Shown: in pieces, positions 40,181 to 49,455 of the stretch
Layout: each line of letters starts with the position of its first letter
How positions within the stretch are numbered: position 1 is the stretch's first letter
Source: Catellatospora bangladeshensis
GTDB taxonomy: Bacteria > Actinomycetota > Actinomycetes > Mycobacteriales > Micromonosporaceae
DNA length: 64,000 nt
Direction of reading: 5' to 3'
Assembly: GCF_016862575.1 (NCBI RefSeq)
Contig: NZ_BONF01000011.1
Span: 186,001 to 250,000 of the forward strand
Position numbers and translations under genes: made by a program
Notes under the pieces: model-generated
Databases searched by the model: none
What the model was told of the DNA's origin: nothing
The model's input: only the letters and a program-made list of their open reading frames with translations

Positions 40181-40255
40181 GATCCACCGATTTGCCTGGC
40201 ACCTGGGCGTATCTTGGGCGCGCTTTCGCCCATGTGCCAGGCAAATCGGTGGATC
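40181..40255. repeat. 75-nt hairpin repeat, family B copy 3
   Basis: Arms GATCCACCGATTTGCCTGGC and GCCAGGCAAATCGGTGGATC are perfectly complementary, with several bases changed on both sides compared with copies 1 and 2. The loop part CCTGGGCGTATCTTG and TTTCGCCCA is conserved. It lies between convergent genes. Confidence 0.9.
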
Positions 40256-40274
40256 TTGGAGGGTGGCCGCCGGG

Positions 40275-40841
40275 TCAGCAGGAGGTGACGGGGCGGACGC
40301 TGGCGACGGCGGCGAGGCGGATGGGCAGGGTCTGGCCGTCGGCGGTGGTGAGCCAGAGGGTGCCCTGCGGCGCGCCCTCGGTGACCACGCCGCATGCGGT
40401 GACCCCGTTGCCGTCGCTGACCTCCACCGACGCCGCGCTCTCGCTGGGCCACCACGCGGACAGCCCTGCCAGCGCCATCAGCGCCACCGAGACGATGGTG
40501 GTACGGATGCCCGAGCGCAGCTGCCCGCTCATCGCCGCCGTGTCCGGGGCGCCGCTCGGGTCCTCGACGGGCCACGCGACCTTGCCGACCTGCATGATCG
40601 ACCACAGCGCCATGACGAACGCGCCCACGGTGCTGGCCGTGGCCGTCCACTGCAGCCAGTCCGGGCCCGGCGCCTCGGCGCCCATCTTCAGTACGCCGCA
40701 GAAGCCGATGAAGCCGAGCACGCCGAGCTGGATGCCGTGCCAGCCGCGCGCGGACTCGGACAGCCTGGCCGCCGGGTCCGCGCCGTCGGCAGTGGACGGT
40801 GCGGCGGGGAGGGTGGCGTCGGGAAACATGCCGACAGTCAT
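40275..40841 (-). CDS. Hypothetical membrane protein with three TM helices
   Basis: 188 residues. A soluble N-terminus of about 35 residues, TM helices near 36-53, 66-84 and 110-130, then a small exported domain (133-188) with two Cys (NGVTACGVV and the C-terminal TSC), perhaps a disulfide. ASVEVSDGNGVTACGVVTEG and LWLTTADGQTLPIRLAAVAS resemble small beta-sandwich domains. No family recognised; GTG/ATG choice at the start is uncertain. Confidence 0.75.
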   Translation of the reverse strand: MTVGMFPDATLPAAPSTADGADPAARLSESARGWHGIQLGVLGFIGFCGVLKMGAEAPGPDWLQWTATASTVGAFVMALWSIMQVGKVAWPVEDPSGAPDTAAMSGQLRSGIRTTIVSVALMALAGLSAWWPSESAASVEVSDGNGVTACGVVTEGAPQGTLWLTTADGQTLPIRLAAVASVRPVTSC

Positions 40842-40890
40842 ACCGCAAACCAGGCCGCGGTGGAATGTCGGACTCCTGTCGCCGCCCGCC

Positions 40891-42024
40891 TCAGATGCGG
40901 TCGAGGTGGGGCATCGCGATCTTCCGCATCGTCAGCTGGACACCGGCGACGACGGGGATCGCGATCAGCGCGCCGAGCGCGCCCAGCAGCACCGCGCCGA
41001 TCAGCGCCGACAGGATCACCGCCAGGTCGGACACGTCGACCGAGCGCCGCAGCACCCGCGGCGCGATGACCCAGTTCTCCAGCTGCTGGTACACGATGAA
41101 GAAGACGACGCAGGCGATGCCGGCCGTGGTCGAGTCCGCGAACCCGGCGATTACCACGACGACCGCGCCGAGCGTGGCGCCGATCTGCGGGATCAGGTCG
41201 CACACGGCCACGACCATGGCCAGCGCGAACGCGTAGGAGACCCCGAGGATCAGCAGGAACACGAACGTGCTGACCCCGGCGACCAGGGCGATGGCCAGCG
41301 AGCCGAGCAGGTACGCCCCGATCTTCTCGAAGATCTCGTCGCCGATCTCGCGCGCGGTGTTCCGCCGCGAGGCCGGGAACAGCTTGTAGAAGCCCTCCTT
41401 GAGCCGCGTCCAGGCGGCCAGGAAGTAGATCGTCAGCACGAACACGGTGAGCACGTTGAAGATGACGCCGAACACGGCCTGCACGCCGCCCAGCGCGCCG
41501 CCGAGCGCCTTGGTGATGTTCTCGTTCGTGGCGGCGGACTTGAGCCGCTCGATCACGTCGTAGCGCTGGGAGAACTCGGCGACCTGCGGGTTGCGGTTGA
41601 GCTCGTCGAGGTAGCCGGGGAGGTTGGCGATCAGGTCGGCGGTCTGGTTGAACAGCGGCGGGGCGAGCGCGACCAGGCCGCCGCAGGACACCAGCACGCA
41701 GGCGAGCGCGACCAGGGTCACGGCGAGGCCGCGCGGCAGGCCGCGCCGGTGCAGCCAGGCCACGGCCGGGTGCAGTCCGATCGCGAGGAAGAGCGCGGCG
41801 AGCATGAGCAGCAGCACGGACAGCGTCTCGCGCACCGCCCACGCCAGCAGGAACGCGCACACCAGCCCGAGGCCGCCGAGGAAGCCGACGGTGAACACGT
41901 GCCGGTTGCGCCGGGCGGTGCGGGCGTCGGGCGAGTTCGGGTCGACCACGGCCTGACGCTGCGCGGGCACGGGCGTGACCGTCTCCGCCTGCGGGTTCGT
42001 CTCCGCCTGAGCCTCATCCTTCAT
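40891..42024 (-). CDS. AI-2E family transporter
   Basis: 377 residues from ATG 42024, with GGAGG 6 bases upstream. Polar N-terminus (about 40 residues) then eight TM helices in the AI-2E/PerM/TqsA pattern: FTVGFLGGLGLVCAFLLAWA, LFLAIGLHPAVAWLHRRGLP, a periplasmic-like helical region (about 140-215), and the C-terminal block VCDLIPQIGATLGAVVVVIA, QQLENWVIAPRVLRRSVDVS. Members export autoinducer-2 or act as Na+/H+ antiporters; AI-2 itself is not expected in this organism, so another small solute is likelier. Confidence 0.9.
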   Translation of the reverse strand: MKDEAQAETNPQAETVTPVPAQRQAVVDPNSPDARTARRNRHVFTVGFLGGLGLVCAFLLAWAVRETLSVLLLMLAALFLAIGLHPAVAWLHRRGLPRGLAVTLVALACVLVSCGGLVALAPPLFNQTADLIANLPGYLDELNRNPQVAEFSQRYDVIERLKSAATNENITKALGGALGGVQAVFGVIFNVLTVFVLTIYFLAAWTRLKEGFYKLFPASRRNTAREIGDEIFEKIGAYLLGSLAIALVAGVSTFVFLLILGVSYAFALAMVVAVCDLIPQIGATLGAVVVVIAGFADSTTAGIACVVFFIVYQQLENWVIAPRVLRRSVDVSDLAVILSALIGAVLLGALGALIAIPVVAGVQLTMRKIAMPHLDRI

Positions 42025-42104
42025 CGGGCACCTCCGGGGAAGAGCGTGCCACATACCACTGTCCCGGCGTCACCCTGCGTCTGGTCACGGTTGCCGCGGC
42101 TGCG

Positions 42105-42110
42105 TAGGCT
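42105..42110 (+). promoter_or_regulatory. Leaderless -10 box of the efflux operon
   Basis: TAGGCT, seven bases, then GTG at 42118. No ribosome site. Confidence 0.55.
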
Positions 42111-42117
42111 CGCCTGA

Positions 42118-43458
42118 GTGCGACCACTCCTGCACCGCACCACCCGCCCCGCGCTCGCTATCGGCGCGATCGTCCTGCTCGTCGCGCTGACCGCGGCGTC
42201 CTGTGAGGACACTCCGGACGTCGGCCTGGCCGACGTCGGCCGGTCCACCGTCAGCGAGCTGGTCGACGCCCCCGCCTCGGTCACCGCCCGCGCCGCCGTC
42301 ACGCTCACCGCGCCCGCCGACGGGACCCTGGCCCGCCTCGCCGTCACGCCCGGCCAGCAGGTCGCCAAGGGCCAGCTGCTCGCCGTGATCAGCTCACCGG
42401 CGTCGCAGACCCGGCTGCGCCAGGCCAAGCAGGCGCTGGACGCGGCGAAGCGCTCCGGCGGCGGCGGGCCAAGGGTGGACCTCAGCGCGGCCCGGCGCAA
42501 GCTGGACAAGGCCGCCCGGGACGCGTTCGACGAGGCCCGCAAGGCCGCCGCGCAGATCGCCGACCCGGCGGTACGCGACGCGCTGCTGGCCCACATCGTC
42601 GCCGCCGAGACCGGCTACCGGCAGGCCTCGGCGGGTGTCGCCTCGGCCGCCGACGCGGTGCAGCGGGGCGTGGCCTCGCTCGGCTCGGCGATGCAGGCGC
42701 TCGGCTCGGCGCAGCGGCTGCAGGCGCAGCAGGCGTACGACCTGGCCAGGTCCACGGTGAACGCGCTGAGCCTGCGCGCCCCGATCGCCGGGGTGGTGCA
42801 GCTCGGCGGCACGTCCTCGGCCGCGGCCGCCCCCGATCTGAGCAGCCTGCTCGGCGGGATGGGCGCCGGCCTGCCCAGCGGCGTGTCCGGCCCGGTCGCG
42901 GCGGCCCCGGCCGGGGTCGCCTCGGCACCCGCCGTGGGCGCCCCGATCAGCACCGGCACGGCCGTGCTGACCATCGTGGACACCAGCGAGCTGGGCGTCG
43001 TCGCCGAGGTCGACGAGACCGACATCCTGCTGGTCCAGACCGGTGTCGCCGCCGACGTGGAGCTGGACGCCGCACCCGGCGTCTCCTACCCGGCGCGGGT
43101 GAGCGCGATCGACGTGCTCCCGACGCCGAACAGCCGCGGCGCGGTGGCATACCGGGTGCACCTGACGCTGGAGGTCCCGGCGGACGCGCCCGCCCCGCGG
43201 CCGGGCATGAGCGCGGTGGCGCGGCTGCGGGTGCGCGAGGCCGCCGACGCGCTGGCGGTGCCCGCCGCGGCCGTGTTCACCTGCGACGGCAAGGACTGCG
43301 TGTGGGTACGCGGCACCGACGGCCGCGCCCAGCGCCGCGCCGTGGAGATCGGCGCGTCCGGCGCGGACACCCTCCAGGTCACCGGCGGTCTGCAGGAGGG
43401 CGAGCGGGTCGTGGTGCGCGGCGTGGACCGGGTCGCCGAAGGCGACGAGCTGCCGTGA
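42118..43458 (+). CDS. Membrane-fusion (HlyD/MacA-like) efflux adaptor lipoprotein
   Basis: 446 residues. Signal peptide with Cys at TAASCEDT (lipobox-like). The lipoyl-like half-motif (LTAPADGTLARLAVTPGQQV, then LSLRAPIAGVVQLGGT), a long alpha-helical hairpin (about 100-215: ARRKLDKAARDAFDEARKAA), beta-barrel (DTSELGVVAEVDETDILLVQ), and membrane-proximal domain (GEVV-like GGLQEGERVVVRGVDRV). Together with the next two genes it forms a MacA-MacB-like system; in a monoderm it would reach the wall rather than an outer-membrane channel. Its stop overlaps the ATPase start (GTGA). Confidence 0.88.
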   Translation: MRPLLHRTTRPALAIGAIVLLVALTAASCEDTPDVGLADVGRSTVSELVDAPASVTARAAVTLTAPADGTLARLAVTPGQQVAKGQLLAVISSPASQTRLRQAKQALDAAKRSGGGGPRVDLSAARRKLDKAARDAFDEARKAAAQIADPAVRDALLAHIVAAETGYRQASAGVASAADAVQRGVASLGSAMQALGSAQRLQAQQAYDLARSTVNALSLRAPIAGVVQLGGTSSAAAAPDLSSLLGGMGAGLPSGVSGPVAAAPAGVASAPAVGAPISTGTAVLTIVDTSELGVVAEVDETDILLVQTGVAADVELDAAPGVSYPARVSAIDVLPTPNSRGAVAYRVHLTLEVPADAPAPRPGMSAVARLRVREAADALAVPAAAVFTCDGKDCVWVRGTDGRAQRRAVEIGASGADTLQVTGGLQEGERVVVRGVDRVAEGDELP

Positions 43459-44222
43459 CCGGGCCCGCCATCGAGGCGATCGGCGTGGCCCGCACGTACG
43501 CCATGGACGGGGTGAGCGTGGCCGCGCTGCGCGGGGTGACCCTCACCATCGAGCACGGCGAGCACGTGGCGATCGTCGGCCCGTCCGGTTCGGGCAAGTC
43601 GACGCTGATGCACCTGCTGGGCGGTCTGGATCAGCCGACCTCGGGTGAGCTGCGCATCGGCGGCCGCGACGTGGCGGGGCTGAGCCCGGCGGAGATGGCG
43701 CACCTGCGCAACGCCACCATCGGCTTCGTGTTCCAGGCGTTCCACCTGCTGGCGCGCACCAGCGCGCTGGACAACGTGGCGCTGCCGCTGGTGTACCGCG
43801 GCCTGGGCGCGAAGGAACGCCGGGCCCGCGCGGCGGTGATGCTGGAGCGGGTCGGCCTCGGACACCGGCTGGACCACAGGCCCAACCAGATGTCCGGCGG
43901 CGAGCAGCAGCGCGTGGCGATCGCGCGGGCGCTGGTCACCGAGCCGGCGGTGCTGCTGGCCGACGAGCCCACCGGCAACCTGGACCAGGCCACCGGCGCG
44001 GCCGTGCTGGAGCTGCTGGAGCGGCTCAACACGGCCGAGGGGGTGGCCGTGGTGCTGGTGACGCACGACCGGGAGGTGGCCGCGCGGGCGCGGCGGCAGA
44101 TCACGATGCGCGACGGCGTCGTGGTCTCCGACAGCGCCGCGCCGGGGCCGGTCATCCCGCAGCAGCGCAACTCCGGCCCGGGTGAGCAGCCGGGCGACGA
44201 CGGCGGGGAGGCGGCCCGGTGA
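43455..44222 (+). CDS. MacB/LolD-like ABC transporter ATPase
   Basis: 255 residues. Walker A GPSGSGKST, Q-loop VFQAFHLL, signature MSGGEQQRVAIARAL, Walker B VLLADEPTGNLD, H-loop VTHD. This is the MacB/LolD/FtsE-type group. A C-terminal tail of about 25 residues is Gly/Pro-rich. Powers the permease encoded next, with which it overlaps by GTGA. Confidence 0.95.
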   Translation: MTGPAIEAIGVARTYAMDGVSVAALRGVTLTIEHGEHVAIVGPSGSGKSTLMHLLGGLDQPTSGELRIGGRDVAGLSPAEMAHLRNATIGFVFQAFHLLARTSALDNVALPLVYRGLGAKERRARAAVMLERVGLGHRLDHRPNQMSGGEQQRVAIARALVTEPAVLLADEPTGNLDQATGAAVLELLERLNTAEGVAVVLVTHDREVAARARRQITMRDGVVVSDSAAPGPVIPQQRNSGPGEQPGDDGGEAAR

Positions 44223-45403
44223 GGCTGGCGGAGGCGTGGCGGGTCGCGCTGGACGCGCTGCGGGCCAACCGGCTGCGCAGCGGCCTGACCATGCTGGGCA
44301 TGGTGATCGGCGTCGCGGCGGTGGTGATCCTGGTGGCGCTGGGCACCGGCACCAAGAACGAGGTGCAGGCCCAGGTCGAGGGGCTCGGCTCGAACCTGCT
44401 GATCGTGGTGCCCGGCCAGGTGAGCCTCAACGCCGCGCCCGCCGTGTCGCGGCTGGACCAGTCCGATCTGGACGCGGTAATCCGGGTGGTCGGCTCCCGG
44501 GACCGGGTGGCGGTGTCGCTGACCTCGGGCGAGAGCGTACGCGCCGGCAAGGAGTCCGCGTTCACCAGTGTGCTGGGCGTGCTGGAGACGACGCCGAAGG
44601 TGTTCCTGCGCGACCTGCGCACCGGCACCTATCTGACCCGCACCGATGTGGACACCGGCCGCCGGGTGGCGGTGCTGGGCAACTCGGTGGCGCGGGTCCT
44701 GTTCGGCGAGCGCGACCCGGTCGGGCAGCAGGTGACGATCGCGGGCGTGCGGTTCCGGGTGATCGGGGTGTTCGCGCCGCTGGGGCAGAGCCTGGGCGTG
44801 GACCGCGACAACGAGGTGCACATCCCGCTGAGCACGGCGCAGCGGCTGCTGGCCACCAAGCGGGTGGACGCGTTCGCGGTCAAGGCGCCCGACGCCGCGA
44901 CCATCGACTCGCTCGGCGACGACATCGTCGCGGAGCTGACCCGCCGCCACCCGGACGAGCAGTTCAGCGCCGTGACGCAGGAGCAGATCCTGGGCGCGCT
45001 GGGCGACATCCTGGGCGTGCTCACCGCCGTGCTGGCCGCGATCGCGGGCATCTCGCTGCTGGTCGGCGGCGTCGGCGTTTCCAACATCATGCTGGTATCC
45101 GTACGCGAGCGCACCCGCGAGATCGGGCTGCGTAAGGCGCTCGGTGCCCGGCCCCGCGACATCGGCACGCAGTTCCTGCTGGAGGCGGTGCTGCTGACCA
45201 CGTCCGGGGGGCTGCTCGGGATCGCGCTGGGGGTGGGCGTCTCGCTGGGGGTGGCCGCGCTGAGCCCGGTGCCCGCGGCGCTGACCTGGTGGTCGATCGC
45301 GCTGGCGTTCGGCGTCTCGTGCGCGGTCGGCATCGTGTTCGGGGTGGCTCCGGCGCAGCGGGCCGGGAAGCTGGACCCGGTCGTCGCGCTGCGCACCGAC
45401 TGA
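44219..45403 (+). CDS. MacB-type ABC transporter permease
   Basis: 394 residues: one N-terminal TM helix (RLRSGLTMLGMVIGVAAVVI), MacB periplasmic core domain (about 45-255), then three TM helices (FtsX domain; TAVLAAIAGISLLVGGVGVS, EIGLRKALGARPRDIGTQFL, LTTSGGLLGIALGVGVSLGV). The mechanotransmission permease of a lipid-, peptide- or antibiotic-export system. Last gene of the operon. Confidence 0.94.
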   Translation: MRLAEAWRVALDALRANRLRSGLTMLGMVIGVAAVVILVALGTGTKNEVQAQVEGLGSNLLIVVPGQVSLNAAPAVSRLDQSDLDAVIRVVGSRDRVAVSLTSGESVRAGKESAFTSVLGVLETTPKVFLRDLRTGTYLTRTDVDTGRRVAVLGNSVARVLFGERDPVGQQVTIAGVRFRVIGVFAPLGQSLGVDRDNEVHIPLSTAQRLLATKRVDAFAVKAPDAATIDSLGDDIVAELTRRHPDEQFSAVTQEQILGALGDILGVLTAVLAAIAGISLLVGGVGVSNIMLVSVRERTREIGLRKALGARPRDIGTQFLLEAVLLTTSGGLLGIALGVGVSLGVAALSPVPAALTWWSIALAFGVSCAVGIVFGVAPAQRAGKLDPVVALRTD

Positions 45404-45412
45404 CGAAACCGC

Positions 45413-45898
45413 TCAGCGCAGGTAGCTCCAGCTGAGCATCTCGCCGTCGCGGTAGGGCATGACGCCGTGGAACGGGCGCGGGTCGTCGTCGAACACCATG
45501 GGCAGCCACTCCCGGTCGCTGGCCCACATGGGCACCTCGAACAGCCGCTCGCGCGGCACCCAGGTCAGCGTGCCCTCGTGGTTGCCCTCGTGCGCAATGC
45601 CGTCGAACGCGTCGACGCGGAACACGAAGCCGAACCAGTCCGCGCCGCCCTTGCCGAAGCCGGGCCAGGACACCGTGCCGCGCAGCGACAGCTCCCGCGC
45701 GATCAGGCCGGACTCCTCCTGCACCTCGCGCTTGACGCCGGTGAGCACGTCCTCGTCGCGTTCGACCCGGCCGCCGAGCCCGACGTGCTTGCCGTAGTGG
45801 ATGTCGTCGGGCCGCTTGTCGCGGTGCAGCAGCAGCACGCTGCCGCCGTCCGGGGACAGCACGTAGGCGAGGGTGGCGATGATCGGCGTCAGCGGCAT
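45413..45898 (-). CDS. NUDIX hydrolase (MutT-like)
   Basis: 161 residues with the complete Nudix box GGRVERDEDVLTGVKREVQE, then ESGL. VLLLHRDKRPDDIHYGKHVG and SWPGFGKGGADWFGFVFRVD match the 8-oxo-dGTP/DNA mismatch-repair MutT group. Probably hydrolyses an oxidised nucleotide. Convergent with the ABC operon. Confidence 0.92.
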   Translation of the reverse strand: MPLTPIIATLAYVLSPDGGSVLLLHRDKRPDDIHYGKHVGLGGRVERDEDVLTGVKREVQEESGLIARELSLRGTVSWPGFGKGGADWFGFVFRVDAFDGIAHEGNHEGTLTWVPRERLFEVPMWASDREWLPMVFDDDPRPFHGVMPYRDGEMLSWSYLR

Positions 45899-45956
45899 GA
45901 CGGCATGTTCGCACAGCTCACGAGCGCTGCCCCATTCACCCCATTAACACAAAAGA

Positions 45957-45974
45957 CTGGTAAATGAGTACCAG
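45957..45974. promoter_or_regulatory. Inverted repeat upstream of the UPF0145 gene
   Basis: CTGGTA-AATGAG-TACCAG, perfect 6-bp arms in a locally A/T-rich 139-bp intergenic region between divergent genes. A probable operator. Confidence 0.5.
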
Positions 45975-46037
45975 ATGATGCCTTTCTCATTCACGATGGA
46001 CATAACACCTTTATCGGACTAACCAGGAGGTGGTGTC

Positions 46038-46451
46038 ATGAGGGATGCGGTCAACCGCGGGGGCGTGCTGGTCGTCACGACGGACCAACTGCCCGGCTAC
46101 ACGGTCAGGATGGTCTTCGGCGAGGTGCTCGGCCTGTCGGCGCGGACGCTCAGCCCGTACACCGAGGGCTTCAAGAACGTCAACGACGGCACCGGCGTCA
46201 GCATGGACGTACGCATCCACATGCTGACGGAGTGCCGGCTGGAGGCCGTCGACCGCATGGCGCGCGTCGCCCGGCGCATGGGCGCCAACGCGGTGCTCGC
46301 GATGCGCTTCGACAACCGCCAGGTCACCGAGTCGTGGGTGGAGATCTGCGCCTACGGCACGGCGGTGCACGCGGAGGTGGCCGCGCTCCCCCGCCCTAGA
46401 AAGCCGGCAACCTCCGCGCCGGCTGCCGATATGTCGCTAAAATCCGCATAG
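46038..46451 (+). CDS. YbjQ/UPF0145 family protein
   Basis: 137 residues; AGGAGGTGG before the ATG. UPF0145 core (about 10-110): VVTTDQLPGYTVRMVFGEVL, YTEGFKNVNDGTGVSMDVRI, ARRMGANAVLAMRFDNRQV, EICAYGTAV. This family forms oligomeric beta-alpha rings and may have a role in metal or stress response; role unknown. C-terminal 27 residues are a low-complexity tail. Confidence 0.9.
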   Translation: MRDAVNRGGVLVVTTDQLPGYTVRMVFGEVLGLSARTLSPYTEGFKNVNDGTGVSMDVRIHMLTECRLEAVDRMARVARRMGANAVLAMRFDNRQVTESWVEICAYGTAVHAEVAALPRPRKPATSAPAADMSLKSA

Positions 46452-46508
46452 AGCTGCTGAGGGCCGACGACAGCCGCCGCAGCGGCGGCGCGACGGCGTG
46501 ACCAGCGG

Positions 46509-47357
46509 ATGGCGGCGATGAGCACCCGTGCCGACACGTTGACGATCGAACCGGACCCGGAGCGCGGTTCCCCGGAACCGCTCACCGAGGCGTGGACAGC
46601 CGAGCGCGACCGCAGGGTCTCGGTGGCGCTGGAGCGGCTGCGCCGCATACCGCCGGGCGACCCGGCCCGCGAGCGGGCCCGGGACGCGGTCATCCACGCC
46701 GGGATGCCGCTGGCCCGGCGGCTGGCCCGGCGGTTCAGCTGCCGCGGCGAGGATCCCGACGACCTCGTGCAGGTCGCGCTGCTGGGCCTGATCAAATCCG
46801 TGGACCGGTACGACGCCAGCCACGGCGTCCGGTTCGAGCACTTCGCCGCGCCCACCATGCTCGGCGAGCTGCGCCGGCACTTCCGCGACCGCGGCTGGGC
46901 GCTGCGGGTGCACCGGCGGCTGCAGGAGCTGCACCTGGAGATCAGCCGCGCGGTGCCGCAGCTGTGCCAGGCCCTGCAGCGCACCCCGGACGTGCGCGAC
47001 CTGGCAGGGCACCTCGGCCGCACGGAGAACGACATCCGCGACGGCCTGGAGTGCGCACACGCGTACGCCGTCAGCTCGCTCAACAGCGTGGTACGCAGCG
47101 GCAGCGGCTTCGCCGAACTCGGCGAGCTGCTCGGCGAGCAGGACCGCCGCCTGGAGTCGCTGCCCGACCGGCAGGCCATCCAGGCGGCCGTGGCCACGCT
47201 CACCCCGCGCGACCAGCAGATCCTGGCCCTGCGCTTCTGCGGCGACCTCACCCAGGCCGAGATCGCGCAGCGGCTGGGGCTGTCCCAGATGCACGTGTCG
47301 CGGCTGCTGGCACGGTGCCTGCAGCAGCTGCGCCAGGCCCTGGCCGATCAGCTGTGA
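46509..47357 (+). CDS. RNA polymerase sigma factor, SigB/SigF/SigG-like
   Basis: 282 residues from ATG 46509 or 46518. Region 2: PDDLVQVALLGLIKSVDRYD, then FEHFAAPTMLGELRRHFRDR, the classic B/F/G block. Region 3: LHLEISRAVPQLCQALQRTP, then VRDLAGHLGRTENDIRDGLE. Region 4: TPRDQQILALRFCGDLTQAE, then RLGLSQMHVSRLLARCLQQL. Sigma factors of this group are normally controlled by anti-sigma/anti-anti-sigma switches; none is encoded nearby. Probably stress- or development-related. Confidence 0.93.
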   Translation: MAAMSTRADTLTIEPDPERGSPEPLTEAWTAERDRRVSVALERLRRIPPGDPARERARDAVIHAGMPLARRLARRFSCRGEDPDDLVQVALLGLIKSVDRYDASHGVRFEHFAAPTMLGELRRHFRDRGWALRVHRRLQELHLEISRAVPQLCQALQRTPDVRDLAGHLGRTENDIRDGLECAHAYAVSSLNSVVRSGSGFAELGELLGEQDRRLESLPDRQAIQAAVATLTPRDQQILALRFCGDLTQAEIAQRLGLSQMHVSRLLARCLQQLRQALADQL

Positions 47358-47358
47358 G

Positions 47359-49455
47359 TCAGCCGCTGACGTTCGGGGGTTCCGGCAGGCCCTGCACCTC
47401 CGCCTCGGTGCCCGACGCGGTGATCTTCAGCAGCGAGCCGTTGAACGGCAGCCGGTCCAGCGTGACGGTGCCCCACTCCTGCGGCAGCCGCGGCCGCAGC
47501 ACCAGCTCGCCGCGCGGCACGTTCATGTCCAGGCCGAGGAAGGCCCGCACGATCAGCAGCGGTGCGGCGCTGGCCCAGGCCTGCGGCGAGCACGAGGTCG
47601 GATACGGCACCGGCGGGTGGAACTGGTCGGCGGCGAACCCGCAGAACAGCTCGGGCAGCCGGCCGCCGAACGCCGTCGCGGCGCGCAGCAGCCCGGCGGT
47701 GAGCCGGTGGGCCAGCTCGACCGCGCCGGGGATGTGGGCGTAGCGCATCAGGCCCGCCACGCACAGCGCGGTGTCGTGCGGCCACACTGACCCGTTGTGG
47801 TAGCTCATCGGGTTGTACGCCCCCGACCGGTCCGACAGCGTACGCAGGCCGAACCCGCTGTCCATGTCCGGTTGGGACAGCCGGGCGACCAGCCGCTCGG
47901 CGTGCTCGTCGGTGACGATGCCGGTCCACAGGCAGTGGCCCACGTTGCTGCTCATCGCGTCCATCTGCCGCTTGCGGCCGTCCAGCGCGATCGCGAAGAA
48001 GCCCTCGTCGTGCAGCCAGAACGCCTCGGCGAAGCGGGCGCGCAGCTTCTCGGCGCGCTGGCGGCAGTTGTCGGCAACGGCCGGCTCGCCGAACGCGTCG
48101 GCCAGGTCGGCGCGGGCCAGCCAGGCCGCGTACGCGTACGCCTGCACCTCGGCGAGCGCCACCGGCGGCTCGGCGAGCTGCCCCGCCGCGTCGTTGACGC
48201 CGTCCCAGCTGTCCTTCCAGCCCTGGTTGAACAGGCCCCGGTCGGTGGCCCGCTGGTACTCCACGAACCCGTCGCCGTCGCGGTCGCCGTAGCCGTCGAG
48301 CCAGGCCAGCACCGCGTCGGCGGCCGGCAGCAGCGCGCGCACGTCCGACTCGGCCGCGCCCCACCGCCAGGCCTCGCCCAGCAGGGCGACGAACAGCGGG
48401 CTGGCGTCGATGGTGCCGTAGTAGTGGGTGCCGCCCAGCGCCGACGCGCTCTGCGGGCCGAGCCGCAGCTCGTGCAGGATCCGGCCGGGCTCCTCCTCGG
48501 TGCGCGGGTCCACCCCGCGGCCCTGCAGCGCGGCCAGCGTGTGCAGGGTGCCCACCGCCAGCTTCGGGTCCAGCGGCAGCGTCATCCACGAGGTGAGCAG
48601 GCTGTCCCGGCCGAACAGGGTCATGAACCAGGGCGCACCGGCCGCGACGAAGGTCTGCCCCGGCTCCTCGCCGGTCGAGATGCGCAGCGCGTCCAGGTCG
48701 CGCACGCTGCGCCGCAGCACCAGGTTGAGGTCCTGGTGCTGCGCCCGGATCGAGGTGACGTTGCGGCGCCAGGTGTGCGCCTCAGCCTCCTCGGGAGCCA
48801 TGTGGTCGCGAAAGCGCGGCTCGATGCGGCGGCTCTCCACCACCGGGTGCACCACGATCTCGGTGCGCCACTCGTCCCGCGCCGGGATCACCACCTGCCA
48901 GCTCAGACCGTTGTGGGTGCTCGTCGGCTCGCCGGTGGCGTGCACCAGCAGGCCGCGCGAGCCGTCGGGACGGCTGAACACCAGGTTCACCCCGCTGGCG
49001 GTGGAGTGCGTGGCCGAGCCGCCCGCATGCCCCTCCTTCACCGCGAACAGGTCCGCGAAGTCGGAGTCGACGTGCAGCTCCAGGTGCACCAGGGTGGCCT
49101 CGCGGCCGACGTTGGTCAGCGTGACGAACTCGCGCATGCCCTCGCCGACGCAGCGCTCGCGCACCACCAGCAGCGTGCTGTCGGCGTGCCCGGCGGCGGG
49201 CTGGCGGCGCAGCATGAACCGGGCGGCGTACGCGTCGGCGTCCACCACCGACAGCGGCTGCGGCGCCTGCCCGTCCACCCGCAGCTGCCAGCGCGAGATG
49301 ATCCGGGTGTCCCGGAAGAACAGCCCCTGCGCGCCCCCGGGCTCCATGTCCCCGCTGGGCGCGCAGATGCTGAACGTGGTGCCTTCGACGATGGTGACCT
49401 GACCCTGCCCGTGCGGCGCGGGGTCGCCTGCGTTCAAGGGGGCGGGAGACGTCAC
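47359..49455 (-). CDS. Glycogen debranching-type amylo-alpha-1,6-glucosidase
   Basis: 698 residues. N-terminal GDE_N_bis domain (about 15-215: GTTFSICAPSGDMEPGGAQG, LFFRDTRIISRWQLRVDG), then an (alpha/alpha)6 barrel (about 240-690) with catalytic-type regions FMTLFGRDSLLTSWMTLPLD, IDASPLFVALLGEAWRWGA and YNPMSYHNGSVWPHDTALCV. Likely debranches glycogen or related alpha-glucans in the cytoplasm, or acts on trehalose-like products. Its GTG overlaps the stop of the GT4 gene (GTGA), so polymer building and trimming are coupled. Confidence 0.9.
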   Translation of the reverse strand: MTSPAPLNAGDPAPHGQGQVTIVEGTTFSICAPSGDMEPGGAQGLFFRDTRIISRWQLRVDGQAPQPLSVVDADAYAARFMLRRQPAAGHADSTLLVVRERCVGEGMREFVTLTNVGREATLVHLELHVDSDFADLFAVKEGHAGGSATHSTASGVNLVFSRPDGSRGLLVHATGEPTSTHNGLSWQVVIPARDEWRTEIVVHPVVESRRIEPRFRDHMAPEEAEAHTWRRNVTSIRAQHQDLNLVLRRSVRDLDALRISTGEEPGQTFVAAGAPWFMTLFGRDSLLTSWMTLPLDPKLAVGTLHTLAALQGRGVDPRTEEEPGRILHELRLGPQSASALGGTHYYGTIDASPLFVALLGEAWRWGAAESDVRALLPAADAVLAWLDGYGDRDGDGFVEYQRATDRGLFNQGWKDSWDGVNDAAGQLAEPPVALAEVQAYAYAAWLARADLADAFGEPAVADNCRQRAEKLRARFAEAFWLHDEGFFAIALDGRKRQMDAMSSNVGHCLWTGIVTDEHAERLVARLSQPDMDSGFGLRTLSDRSGAYNPMSYHNGSVWPHDTALCVAGLMRYAHIPGAVELAHRLTAGLLRAATAFGGRLPELFCGFAADQFHPPVPYPTSCSPQAWASAAPLLIVRAFLGLDMNVPRGELVLRPRLPQEWGTVTLDRLPFNGSLLKITASGTEAEVQGLPEPPNVSG

